Assembly (NCBI GenBank): GCA_002392625.1
Contig: DGHJ01000043.1
Coordinates: forward strand, 1-5,063
DNA: 5,063 nt
Direction: 5' to 3'
From: Oscillospiraceae bacterium UBA3851
GTDB lineage: Bacteria > Bacillota > Clostridia > Oscillospirales > Oscillospiraceae
The notes under the pieces are model-generated. The model searched no databases. It worked only from the letters and a program-made list of their open reading frames with translations, and was not told the DNA's origin. The first letter of the stretch is position 1. The number at the start of each line of letters is the position of its first letter. The position numbers were made by a program, and so were the translations under genes. This document shows, one piece after another, positions 1 to 5,063 of this stretch.

Positions 1-170
1 GCCGCCGCCTGCGGGAGATCTACCGCCTCAACCGGGATCGGATGCTGCCGGGCTACGACGTCATCGTAGTGGCCCGCGTCCGCGCCGCACACACCACGTA
101 TCAGAAGCTGGAAGCGTCCTTCCTTAAGGCGCTGGACCAGCTGGAGCTATTGAAGGAGTCACAGCGGTGA
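1..170 (+). CDS. rnpA: Ribonuclease P protein component, C-terminal part (5' end outside window)
   Basis: Protein subunit of RNase P, which binds the catalytic RNA and the 5' leader of pre-tRNA during tRNA 5' maturation in the cytoplasm. Only the last 55 codons are visible, read from base 3 and ending at TGA 168-170. The fragment opens with RRLREIYR, which matches the end of the family's RNR motif (RNRIKRRLRE), the conserved basic helix that contacts RNA. It continues with GYDVIVVARV, the typical last core beta strand (GYDIVVIAR in relatives), and ends in a Leu-rich helix (LEASFLKALDQLELL). The full protein is usually 110-130 residues, so roughly half is present. The stop overlaps the GTG start of yidD by 4 nt, the usual tight coupling in this cluster. 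Identification rests on the RNR remnant, the GYDVIVVAR strand and the neighbour genes, which together make it safe. Confidence 0.93.
   Translation, partial: RRLREIYRLNRDRMLPGYDVIVVARVRAAHTTYQKLEASFLKALDQLELLKESQR
153..158 (+). promoter_or_regulatory. Ribosome binding site of yidD, inside rnpA
   Basis: AAGGAG lies 8 nt before the GTG at 167 and within the last codons of rnpA. It supports the GTG as the true start of yidD. No in-frame ATG lies near the start of the conserved protein, so this site decides the call. Confidence 0.75.
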
Positions 171-376
171 AAAAGCCCATAACGTCGGCCATCCGCTTTT
201 ATCAGAAGTACGTATCGCCGGGCCTGCCGCCCCGCTGCCGCTATATTCCCACCTGCTCGGAGTACGCTCTGGAGGCGGTGGAGAAGTACGGCGCAGTGAA
301 GGGCGGCTGGATGGCCGCCAAGCGCATTGCCCGCTGCCACCCCTTCCACAAGGGCGGGTACGACCCCGTCCCCTGA
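167..376 (+). CDS. yidD: YidD, membrane protein insertion efficiency factor
   Basis: Small membrane-associated protein of the UPF0161/YidD family, thought to help YidC insert proteins into the cytoplasmic membrane. It has 69 residues, the normal family length. The sequence carries the family hallmarks in order: an amphipathic N-terminal helix (AIRFYQKYVSP), PRCRYIPTCSEYALEA with Cys24 and Cys30, the GAVKGGWMAAKRI helix, and the near-invariant RCHPFHKGGYDPVP end with Cys57. Start is GTG, overlapping the rnpA stop as GTGA, with AAGGAG 8 nt upstream. The stop codon directly follows the conserved DPVP, so the gene is intact. It lies 58 nt before yidC with no terminator between, so it is probably cotranscribed with it. 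The molecular mechanism of the family is still poorly known, but the family assignment is very secure. Confidence 0.97.
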   Translation: MKKPITSAIRFYQKYVSPGLPPRCRYIPTCSEYALEAVEKYGAVKGGWMAAKRIARCHPFHKGGYDPVP

Positions 377-434
377 GCGATCTTCTTTCCCCACAACCTC
401 TTTATAACCGAAATGTAACGGAGGGTAATCGTAC

Positions 435-1529
435 ATGTCACAACTGGGATATTATATCTGCGTCCCCTTTGCGTGGCTGATGCGTCTTTTCTACAGCGTG
501 ACGCAGTCCTACGGCCTGGCCATCATCCTCTTCACCCTGGTGGTGAAGCTGGTGCTGCTGCCTTTCCAGCTCAAGAGCAAGAAGAGCATGCTGCGCATGA
601 ACCGGATGCAGGGCAAGATCAAGGATATCCAGACCCGCTACGCCAACAATAAGCAGCGCCAGCAGGAGGAGATGGCGGAGCTGTATGCCAAAGAGGGCAT
701 CAATCCCATGTCCGGCTGCCTGTGGTCCCTGATCCCGTTCCCCATCCTCATCGCCCTGTACAACATCATTCGCCAGCCGCTGCGCTACTTCATGATGATG
801 TCCATGGAGACGGTGGACAAGATCCGCGAGGCGGCCACCGGCATGGGCTGGGAGCTGACCGGCAACAAGGCCTATGAGCAGATCGGCCTGGCCAAGTTCA
901 TCCATGAGAACTGGACCGCCTTTGACGGCCAGTACAAGGGCCTCATCGACCTGGACTACAACTTCCTGGGACTGGATCTGTCCGATATCGCCAACACCAA
1001 ATTCAGCATCTTCCCCGGCGGCGGCTGGGCCGCGTGGGGCCTGCTGCTGCTGCCGCTGATCGCGGCCGGCACGCAGCTGGTGCTGTCCGTCATCAGCATG
1101 AAGGCAAGTCCCAGCGCCGACAACGGCAGCAGCAAGGGCATGATGTACCTGATGCCCATTATGACCGTGGTCTGGGGCATGATGTTCCCCGCCGCCCTGT
1201 GTATCTACTGGATCGCCAACGCCGGCTTCCAGGTCGTCCAGGAGCTGATCCTCAACAAGCGGATCAACGCCATTCTGGACCGGGAGGAGACCGATAAGGA
1301 GCGGGAGAAGCGGGAGAAGCGCTACGCCAAATATCAGCAGCAGAAGGAGCTGATGGCGCAGCAGCAGGAGCGCTACAACGGCGGCAAGCAGCCCCAGGGC
1401 AGCAAAAAGAAGCAGCAACAGCATAAGGAGCAGAACCGCAGCGGCCAGAGCACCAACGAGAACGGCCGGGTGGGGCAGCGCCCCTATGCCCGCGGCCGCT
1501 CCTTCAGCGAGGACCACTACAAAGAATAA
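435..1529 (+). CDS. yidC: YidC/Oxa1/SpoIIIJ family membrane protein insertase
   Basis: Insertase that places membrane proteins into the cytoplasmic membrane, alone or with SecYEG. It has 364 residues. GGAGGG at 420-425 sits 9 nt before the ATG. Visible layout: a short N-terminal segment without a clear lipobox; TM1 around residues 26-46; a charged cytoplasmic helical hairpin at 47-90 (KSKKSMLRMNRMQGKIKDIQ, then a KEGINPMSGC turn); TM2 around 95-115 (IPFPILIALYNIIRQPL); a long external loop at about 119-195 ending in FLGLDLSD; then TM3-TM5 between about 197 and 272. The tail, 280-364, is strongly Lys/Arg/Gln/Glu-rich, as expected for ribosome contact. The groove Arg of TM1 described for Bacillus YidC is Lys38 here, a conservative change. 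Membrane topology is estimated by eye. The gene lies between yidD and jag, the standard Firmicutes order, with the jag ribosome binding site overlapping its stop codon. Confidence 0.97.
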   Translation: MSQLGYYICVPFAWLMRLFYSVTQSYGLAIILFTLVVKLVLLPFQLKSKKSMLRMNRMQGKIKDIQTRYANNKQRQQEEMAELYAKEGINPMSGCLWSLIPFPILIALYNIIRQPLRYFMMMSMETVDKIREAATGMGWELTGNKAYEQIGLAKFIHENWTAFDGQYKGLIDLDYNFLGLDLSDIANTKFSIFPGGGWAAWGLLLLPLIAAGTQLVLSVISMKASPSADNGSSKGMMYLMPIMTVVWGMMFPAALCIYWIANAGFQVVQELILNKRINAILDREETDKEREKREKRYAKYQQQKELMAQQQERYNGGKQPQGSKKKQQQHKEQNRSGQSTNENGRVGQRPYARGRSFSEDHYKE

Positions 1530-1533
1530 GGAG
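1528..1533 (+). promoter_or_regulatory. Ribosome binding site of jag, overlapping the yidC stop
   Basis: AAGGAG overlaps the yidC TAA (1527-1529) and stands 8 nt before ATG 1542. An in-frame TTG at 1536 is only 2 nt away from it, too close for initiation. The site therefore fixes ATG 1542 as the jag start and suggests translational coupling to yidC. Confidence 0.8.
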
Positions 1534-1541
1534 TTTTGTCT

Positions 1542-2429
1542 ATGAGTTATATCGACGTAACGGGCAAGACCGAGGAAGAGGCCATCCGCAAGGCGCTGGA
1601 ACAGCTGGGCATGGACCGTGACGACGTGTCCGTGGAGATCCTGGAGCGGGCCAGGAGCGGCTTTCTTGGCATCGGCGCCAGTCCCGCCCGCGTCCGCGTG
1701 ACCTACGGGCCGGAGGAGTCCGAGGTGATCCCGGAGCCGGTAAAGCCCGTCGTTCCCAAGCCGGAGAAGAAGCCGGAAGCCCCCAAAAAGGCTCCGGAGA
1801 AGAAGCCGGAGCGGCAGGAAAAGCTGGAGCGCCCGGAGAAGAAGCCGGAGCAGCCCCGTCCGCCCAAGCCGGAGAAGAAGCCGGAGCGCAAGCCCCAGCC
1901 GGAGCGCAATAGCGAAAACAGACCGGAGCCGGCGGCGCAGCCGGAAGAAAATCTGCCCCTGTGCCAGGATGAGAACGCCGGGCGCATCACGGCCTTCCTG
2001 GCCGGATTGCTGAAGCAGCTGGAGAGCGAGGCCGAGATCAAGGTCTATGAGACGGAGAAGGGCCGCTATCGCGTCATTCTGGAGGGCGAGAAGCTGGGTC
2101 AGCTCATCGGCCGCCGGGGCGAGACCCTGGACGCCATCCAGCAGCTGACCAACTACGCCGTCAACAGCGGCGCCGACAAGCGCATCCGCGTCCAGGTGGA
2201 CGCCGAGAACTACCGCCGCAAGCGGGAGCAGAGCCTGGAGAGCCTGGCCAAAAAGACCGCCGAGAAGGCCCGCAAGTACCGCCGCAGCGTGACGCTGGAG
2301 CCCATGAACGCCTACGAGCGCCACGTGATCCACGCCGCATTGCAGGACGTCCCCGGCGTCAACACCTACTCCGTGGGCACCGAGCCCAACCGCCGCGTGG
2401 TGGTGGCCTACGACCGGGAGAAGAAGTAA
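1542..2429 (+). CDS. jag: Jag/KhpB, RNA-binding protein with Jag-N, KH and R3H domains
   Basis: SpoIIIJ-associated protein, a cytoplasmic RNA-binding protein. In streptococci its homologue KhpB pairs with KhpA and influences cell elongation and division. It has 295 residues from ATG 1542. Residues 1-56 form the Jag-N domain (IDVTGKTEEEAIRKAL, then the conserved SGFLGIGASPARVRV). Residues about 57-138 are a low-complexity Pro/Glu/Lys/Arg linker with four PEKKPE copies. A KH type II domain follows, about 145-220, with the GxxG loop G190-R-R-G193 in QLIGRRGETLDAIQQL. The R3H domain covers about 222-295, with Arg260 and His264 in the RxxxH motif and the EPNRRVVV strand near the end. The long charged linker is common in clostridial Jag, though its length varies. 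The gene lies only 12 nt after yidC and is the last of the cluster before a terminator. Domain assignments are by motif recognition. Confidence 0.96.
   Translation: MSYIDVTGKTEEEAIRKALEQLGMDRDDVSVEILERARSGFLGIGASPARVRVTYGPEESEVIPEPVKPVVPKPEKKPEAPKKAPEKKPERQEKLERPEKKPEQPRPPKPEKKPERKPQPERNSENRPEPAAQPEENLPLCQDENAGRITAFLAGLLKQLESEAEIKVYETEKGRYRVILEGEKLGQLIGRRGETLDAIQQLTNYAVNSGADKRIRVQVDAENYRRKREQSLESLAKKTAEKARKYRRSVTLEPMNAYERHVIHAALQDVPGVNTYSVGTEPNRRVVVAYDREKK
1761..1886 (+). repeat. Four near-identical 17-18 bp direct repeats in the jag linker
   Basis: The unit CCGGAGAAGAAGCCGGA(G) occurs at 1761-1777, 1794-1811, 1833-1850 and 1869-1886, spaced 33, 39 and 36 bp apart. All spacings are multiples of three, so the frame is kept, and each copy encodes PEKKPE. 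Degenerate PE/KP-rich codons fill the gaps. The repeats encode the flexible linker between Jag-N and KH. Such arrays can change length by replication slippage or recombination. Confidence 0.85.
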
Positions 2430-2589
2430 AAAGACGAAAAAAGGCCTGGATCAAAACGATTTGGGGATCTGTCTGACCGGAAGGGCAAAAAACGGACTGT
2501 TGGAAAAATGACAGCAGTCCGTTTTCTTTGTCTGGGATACATAACAAGATGGGATCAATCGCGCATCTCCCTGAACAGGAGAAGAAAAA
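2430..2589 (+). other. 160-nt intergenic region between jag and the lipoprotein gene
   Basis: It contains the jag terminator (2489-2525) and then a 64-nt leader to the next start codon. G+C is clearly lower than in jag. I see no pair of good -35/-10 boxes. TACATA at 2538-2543 could serve as a weak -10 element but has no matching -35 hexamer at proper spacing. No tRNA, riboswitch or small ORF with a ribosome binding site is evident. Confidence 0.5.
2489..2525 (+). terminator. Intrinsic terminator after jag
   Basis: An inverted repeat pairs AAAACGGACTG (2489-2499) with CAGTCCGTTTT (2515-2525). Three further pairs, one of them G-U, extend the stem to about 14 bp around a 9-nt loop (2503-2511). 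The descending arm ends in TTTT followed by CTTTG, giving a U-rich tail. The mirrored A-run on the left arm means it could also work on the opposite strand. It lies 60 nt after the jag stop and most likely ends the rnpA-yidD-yidC-jag transcript, separating it from the downstream gene. Confidence 0.85.
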
Positions 2590-4254
2590 ATGATGAAGTT
2601 CAACCTTATTTTGACAGCGCTGCTCGTGGTTTTCGTTTTCTTTGCTGTGGCCTGCAGGGGAGGAGCTGAAGGCAATGGGGATGTCAATCAGATATTCAGG
2701 ATGAGAGAAACCCCTGACCCCATTCCGGTAGGCGAAGATCATCTGGGCTATCATGCGTTCATTGCCTCCACCTGGGACACTTTTTTGCCCGTCGGCTACA
2801 CGCCGGGCGACGCCTACGATCCGTCCGCAACGATTATTCCGGGCGTTTTTGTGGAGCGGGAAAGCAGGTGGACGAGCACCCCCTACGGTGATAACACGGA
2901 CGTATATCCCATTTACAGGTATACCTTTACGCCCGTGAACGGGTATGAGAAAACGGTACTGCTTACTTCCGGCTGCCACGGCAACGAAGCAGAGAGCTAC
3001 TGGGGGCTGTACCGTCTGATCCGCATGATCTATTTCGAAGGCGACAAATACCCCGATCTGGGAAACTTGAGAGATGTCAGGTTTATCATTATCCCCTCCT
3101 GGAATCCATGGGGCCTTCAGCATGACAGACGGGTCAACGCCTTTGAAGACAGTAAACAGCAGGCGTGGAACTGGCTCATATCATCGAGCCATAAAAGGAC
3201 GGTTGACGGCGTGGTATATGACGTCACAGACGTCGGCGAGGCCAATGTGATCTATGAAACGGTCCATGAGTATGAGGGAGAACTCTCGCTGTGGGTCGAT
3301 CTGCATACAGATCCTTATGCCGGACGTGACACCACGAATGTCAATATCGATAATCCCCATGGCTATGTCCAGCCTTACGGATGTTACGGGTTTGCTGCTG
3401 CCGACAGCAACACCTATCATGCCATGCACTATGTTATGGATGCAATTTATCACATCTATAAGAATGAGTTGGATTTCACAGAAGCATGGCATCCCGTTGC
3501 GGTCACACCCGGAGCGAGCAGCTTTACCGGCTGGCAGAACAGCTTCGGTTTCCCCTGCGCTCTGATCGAGATATCCACCTTCATGGATCATTTTCCGTAC
3601 CCGTCCGGTTCCGGTGAACTCATGAAACTCACGCAGGAGTATTACGGCAACTGCATCGTCAACATGCTGCGGACAGACATTTCCAGCAGCATGCCGCTGT
3701 CCATCGCCACCCAGCCGCAGGATGTTGCGACCACCATCGGAAATAAGGCGATCTTCACCGTGAATGCCGAGGGCGAGAGCCTGCGCTATCAATGGCAGTG
3801 GAGCCATAACGGCGGAAAAACGTGGGAGGATTCCACCTCCGCATCGGTGGGTTATAACACGGATACCCTGCAGATCGCCGCGACGGCGGCGAGGAATGGG
3901 TTTCAGTACCGCTGTGTGATCACGGACGCATACGGCTTTACCGCTGCCAGCGAGGCCGCCGCACTGCATGTCGTCGGGCCGCTGTCCATCACCACCCAGC
4001 CCAAGAATAATACCGCCGCCGTGGGCGACACCGCCAGGTTCAAGGTGGCGGCCACCGGCACGGATCTGGGATACAAGTGGCAGTATCGCGCTCCCGGCGG
4101 CAGCTGGAAGAACTCCGGCCTCACCGGCTGCAAGACCGCTGCGATGAGCGTACCCGTCACCGAAGCCCGGAACGGCTATGAGTATCGCTGCGTGGTTACC
4201 GACGCCGACGGGAACAAGGTGATCTCCAGCGCCGCCAAGCTGACGGTGAATTGA
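2590..4254 (+). CDS. Predicted lipoprotein: M14-like zinc carboxypeptidase/deacylase domain plus two Ig-like domains
   Basis: It has 554 residues. AGGAG at 2577-2581 lies 8 nt before ATG 2590; an adjacent ATG at 2593 is an alternative. Residues 1-21 are a hydrophobic signal peptide ending AVA-Cys22, a plausible but weak lipobox (Ala at -3), so the protein is probably anchored on the outer face of the membrane. Residues about 110-360 resemble the M14/AstE-AspA zinc fold: TSGCHGNEAE gives the HxxE pair (His130, Glu133), IPSWNPWG with downstream Arg180/Arg181 and Asn183 recalls the substrate-binding region, VDLHTDP supplies a third zinc ligand (His239), and ALIEIS offers the catalytic Glu (Glu327). 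Two Ig-like repeats follow (about 369-462 and 464-554), each with YQWQW/YKWQY and ARNGxxYRCVxTDA. Such modules often serve surface binding. Substrate is unknown: peptide, peptidoglycan peptide or an acyl-amino acid are all possible. It stands alone, bracketed by terminators. G+C is lower in the 5' two thirds. Confidence 0.82.
   Translation: MMKFNLILTALLVVFVFFAVACRGGAEGNGDVNQIFRMRETPDPIPVGEDHLGYHAFIASTWDTFLPVGYTPGDAYDPSATIIPGVFVERESRWTSTPYGDNTDVYPIYRYTFTPVNGYEKTVLLTSGCHGNEAESYWGLYRLIRMIYFEGDKYPDLGNLRDVRFIIIPSWNPWGLQHDRRVNAFEDSKQQAWNWLISSSHKRTVDGVVYDVTDVGEANVIYETVHEYEGELSLWVDLHTDPYAGRDTTNVNIDNPHGYVQPYGCYGFAAADSNTYHAMHYVMDAIYHIYKNELDFTEAWHPVAVTPGASSFTGWQNSFGFPCALIEISTFMDHFPYPSGSGELMKLTQEYYGNCIVNMLRTDISSSMPLSIATQPQDVATTIGNKAIFTVNAEGESLRYQWQWSHNGGKTWEDSTSASVGYNTDTLQIAATAARNGFQYRCVITDAYGFTAASEAAALHVVGPLSITTQPKNNTAAVGDTARFKVAATGTDLGYKWQYRAPGGSWKNSGLTGCKTAAMSVPVTEARNGYEYRCVVTDADGNKVISSAAKLTVN
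3693..4254 (+). repeat. Tandem Ig-like domain repeat, about 285-bp unit
   Basis: The two C-terminal Ig-like modules start with almost the same DNA: 24 bases at 3693-3716 match 3978-4001 with a single difference, at an offset of exactly 285 bp (95 codons). Protein similarity persists through the unit, strongest at the ARNG-YRCV-TDA block near each end, while the middles have diverged. This fits duplication of an Ig-encoding module, or insertion of related modules, within the gene. Confidence 0.75.
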
Positions 4255-4272
4255 CGAATCTCTTATATGCAA

Positions 4273-4300
4273 ACAGCCCCGCCGGGATCGGCGGGGCTGT
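4273..4300. terminator. G+C-rich hairpin terminator shared by convergent genes
   Basis: ACAGCCCCGCC (4273-4283) pairs perfectly with GGCGGGGCTGT (4290-4300). One more G-C pair leaves a GGAT loop, making a 12-bp stem. It sits 18 nt after the stop of the lipoprotein gene and 23 nt after the stop of ackA, which arrives on the other strand. The tails are modest: GTTAGTATGCGATTTT on the + strand and TTTGCATATAAG on the - strand. Stem strength and position argue for a bidirectional terminator despite the poor U-tracts. Confidence 0.78.
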
Positions 4301-4323
4301 GTTAGTATGCGATTTTCGTTCCC

Positions 4324-5063
4324 TTACAGGGCCTCCACGATGTCGCGGGTGTCGCGGGCGATGACCAGCTCCTCATTGGTGGGGATGACCATGACCTTGA
4401 CCTTGCTGTCGGGGGTGGAGATGAAGGTGTCCTCGCCGCGCTTCTTGTTGCACTCGGGGCAGATCTCCACGCCCAGATACTTGAGGTACTTGCAGATCTC
4501 GGCGCGGGTCTCGGCGCTGTTCTCGCCGATGCCGGCGGTGAAGATGATGCCGTCCACGCCGTTCATGGCAGCCACGTAGCCGCCCACGGTTTTGGCAACG
4601 GCGTAGTGGAACATATCCAGAGCCAGCTTGGCGCGCTCATTGCCCTGAGCGGCGGCGGTGTCCAGATCGCGGAAGTCGGAGCTCACGCCGGACACGCCCA
4701 GCACGCCGGACATCTTGTTGAGGATGTTGGTCAGCTCCTTGATGTCCTTGCCGGTGTTGGCGGACAGGTACTCCAGGATGGACACGTCGATGTCGCCGCA
4801 GCGGGTGCCCATGGGCAGACCGGCGATGGGGGTGAAGCCCATGGAGGTGTCCACGCTCTTGCCGCCGTCAATGGCGCAGATGGAGCTGCCGTTGCCCATA
4901 TGGCAGGAGATGAGCTTCAGCTCCTCGATGGGCTTGCCCATCATCTCGGCGGCCCGCTTGGATACGTAGCGGTGGCTGGTGCCGTGGAAGCCGTAGCGGC
5001 GGACCTTCAGATCGGTGTAGTAGGCGTAGGGGATGGGATACATGAAGGCCTTGCCGGGCATGG
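4324..5063 (-). CDS. ackA: Acetate kinase, C-terminal part (5' end outside window)
   Basis: Reversible transfer of phosphate between acetyl phosphate and ADP, giving acetate and ATP; cytoplasmic, usually paired with phosphotransacetylase (Pta) in fermentation. About 246 of roughly 400 codons are visible; stop is TAA at 4326-4324. Family landmarks in order: RRYGFHGTSHRYVS (active-site His), ISCHMGNGSSICAIDGG (PROSITE-type signature 2, phosphate-binding loop), LPMGTRCGDID (active-site Arg), MSGVLGVSGVSSDFRD, IIFTAGIGENS (nucleotide-binding loop), and IPTNEELVIARDT near the end (metal-site Glu). The Met codon at 5061-5059 is internal: it belongs to the TMP-x-KA stretch that lies well inside the family sequence, so the reading frame runs off the window. 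The FDTAFH motif and N-terminal half lie upstream. The gene is convergent with the lipoprotein gene. A CPEC motif near the C-terminus is mildly unusual. Confidence 0.97.
   Translation of the reverse strand, partial: MPGKAFMYPIPYAYYTDLKVRRYGFHGTSHRYVSKRAAEMMGKPIEELKLISCHMGNGSSICAIDGGKSVDTSMGFTPIAGLPMGTRCGDIDVSILEYLSANTGKDIKELTNILNKMSGVLGVSGVSSDFRDLDTAAAQGNERAKLALDMFHYAVAKTVGGYVAAMNGVDGIIFTAGIGENSAETRAEICKYLKYLGVEICPECNKKRGEDTFISTPDSKVKVMVIPTNEELVIARDTRDIVEAL

Noticed and set aside
1536..1538. TTG as an upstream start for jag
   Set aside because: It is 2 nt from the AAGGAG site, while ATG 1542 is at 8 nt and directly begins the conserved Jag-N domain.
1761..1886. CRISPR-like array of spaced short repeats
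   Set aside because: The units are only 17-18 bp, the intervals are themselves PE/KP-coding and in frame, and the tract lies inside the jag coding sequence.
438..2333. Very long open frame (631 codons) on the - strand opposite yidC and jag
   Set aside because: It lies antisense to two secure genes, its translation is Leu/Ala/Gly/His-rich low complexity with no domain, and such frames are common opposite G+C-rich genes.
2515..2543. Promoter for the lipoprotein gene with TACATA as -10 box
   Set aside because: No acceptable -35 hexamer lies 16-18 nt upstream; that space is occupied by the terminator stem, so the call would be guesswork.
2359..3123. 254-codon open frame on the - strand across the end of jag and the start of the lipoprotein gene
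   Set aside because: It crosses the terminator and two real genes, ends inside jag, and its product shows no coherent domain.
3181..4272. 363-codon open frame on the - strand opposite the lipoprotein gene
   Set aside because: The + strand frame has a signal peptide, zinc-site motifs and Ig repeats, while the - strand translation shows no recognisable motif and no ribosome binding site was seen.
5059..5061. Met codon at the right edge as the start of a short acetate kinase
   Set aside because: This Met is internal in the family; about 150 further N-terminal residues, including the FDTAFH motif, are expected upstream, and the frame is open to the window edge.
1..5063. A new multi-gene defence, mobile or biosynthetic system
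   Set aside because: Apart from one accessory lipoprotein gene, all genes are housekeeping. There is no transposase, integrase, terminal inverted repeat or partner gene beside the accessory gene.

Overview
The window (about 5.1 kb, mostly around 60 % G+C or above) looks like chromosomal DNA of a high-G+C Clostridia member, probably an anaerobic gut bacterium of the Oscillospirales type. The grounds are the Gram-positive gene order rnpA-yidD-yidC-jag, a YidC without an obvious lipoprotein signal, strong AGGAG-type ribosome binding sites, an acetate kinase, and a predicted lipoprotein with Ig-like domains. The genus is an inference from general resemblance only.

Region 1 (1-2429, + strand) is the origin-proximal membrane-biogenesis cluster. 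It holds the 3' end of rnpA (RNase P protein), yidD (overlapping rnpA by 4 nt), yidC (membrane insertase) and jag/khpB (KH-R3H RNA-binding protein). These are close together in one direction and are read here as one operon. YidD and YidC act in membrane protein insertion, RnpA in tRNA maturation, and Jag in RNA binding linked to cell-envelope control. A good intrinsic terminator (2489-2525) closes the cluster after jag, where many Firmicutes continue with mnmE and mnmG.

Region 2 (2590-4254, + strand) is a single accessory gene. It encodes a predicted lipoprotein with an M14-like zinc carboxypeptidase/deacylase domain followed by two tandem Ig-like domains. Its signal-peptide and catalytic parts are clearly lower in G+C than the flanking housekeeping genes, while the Ig-like tail returns to the local level. 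This suggests an acquired or mosaic gene. It is the least ordinary object in the window, though its broad family can be recognised.

Region 3 (4255-5063) holds a strong G+C-rich hairpin between convergent genes, then the C-terminal 60 % or so of acetate kinase (ackA) on the - strand, cut by the window edge. AckA makes ATP and acetate from acetyl phosphate, in keeping with a fermentative anaerobe.

I found no tRNA, rRNA, CRISPR array, insertion sequence or riboswitch. I see no convincing evidence for a new multi-gene system.
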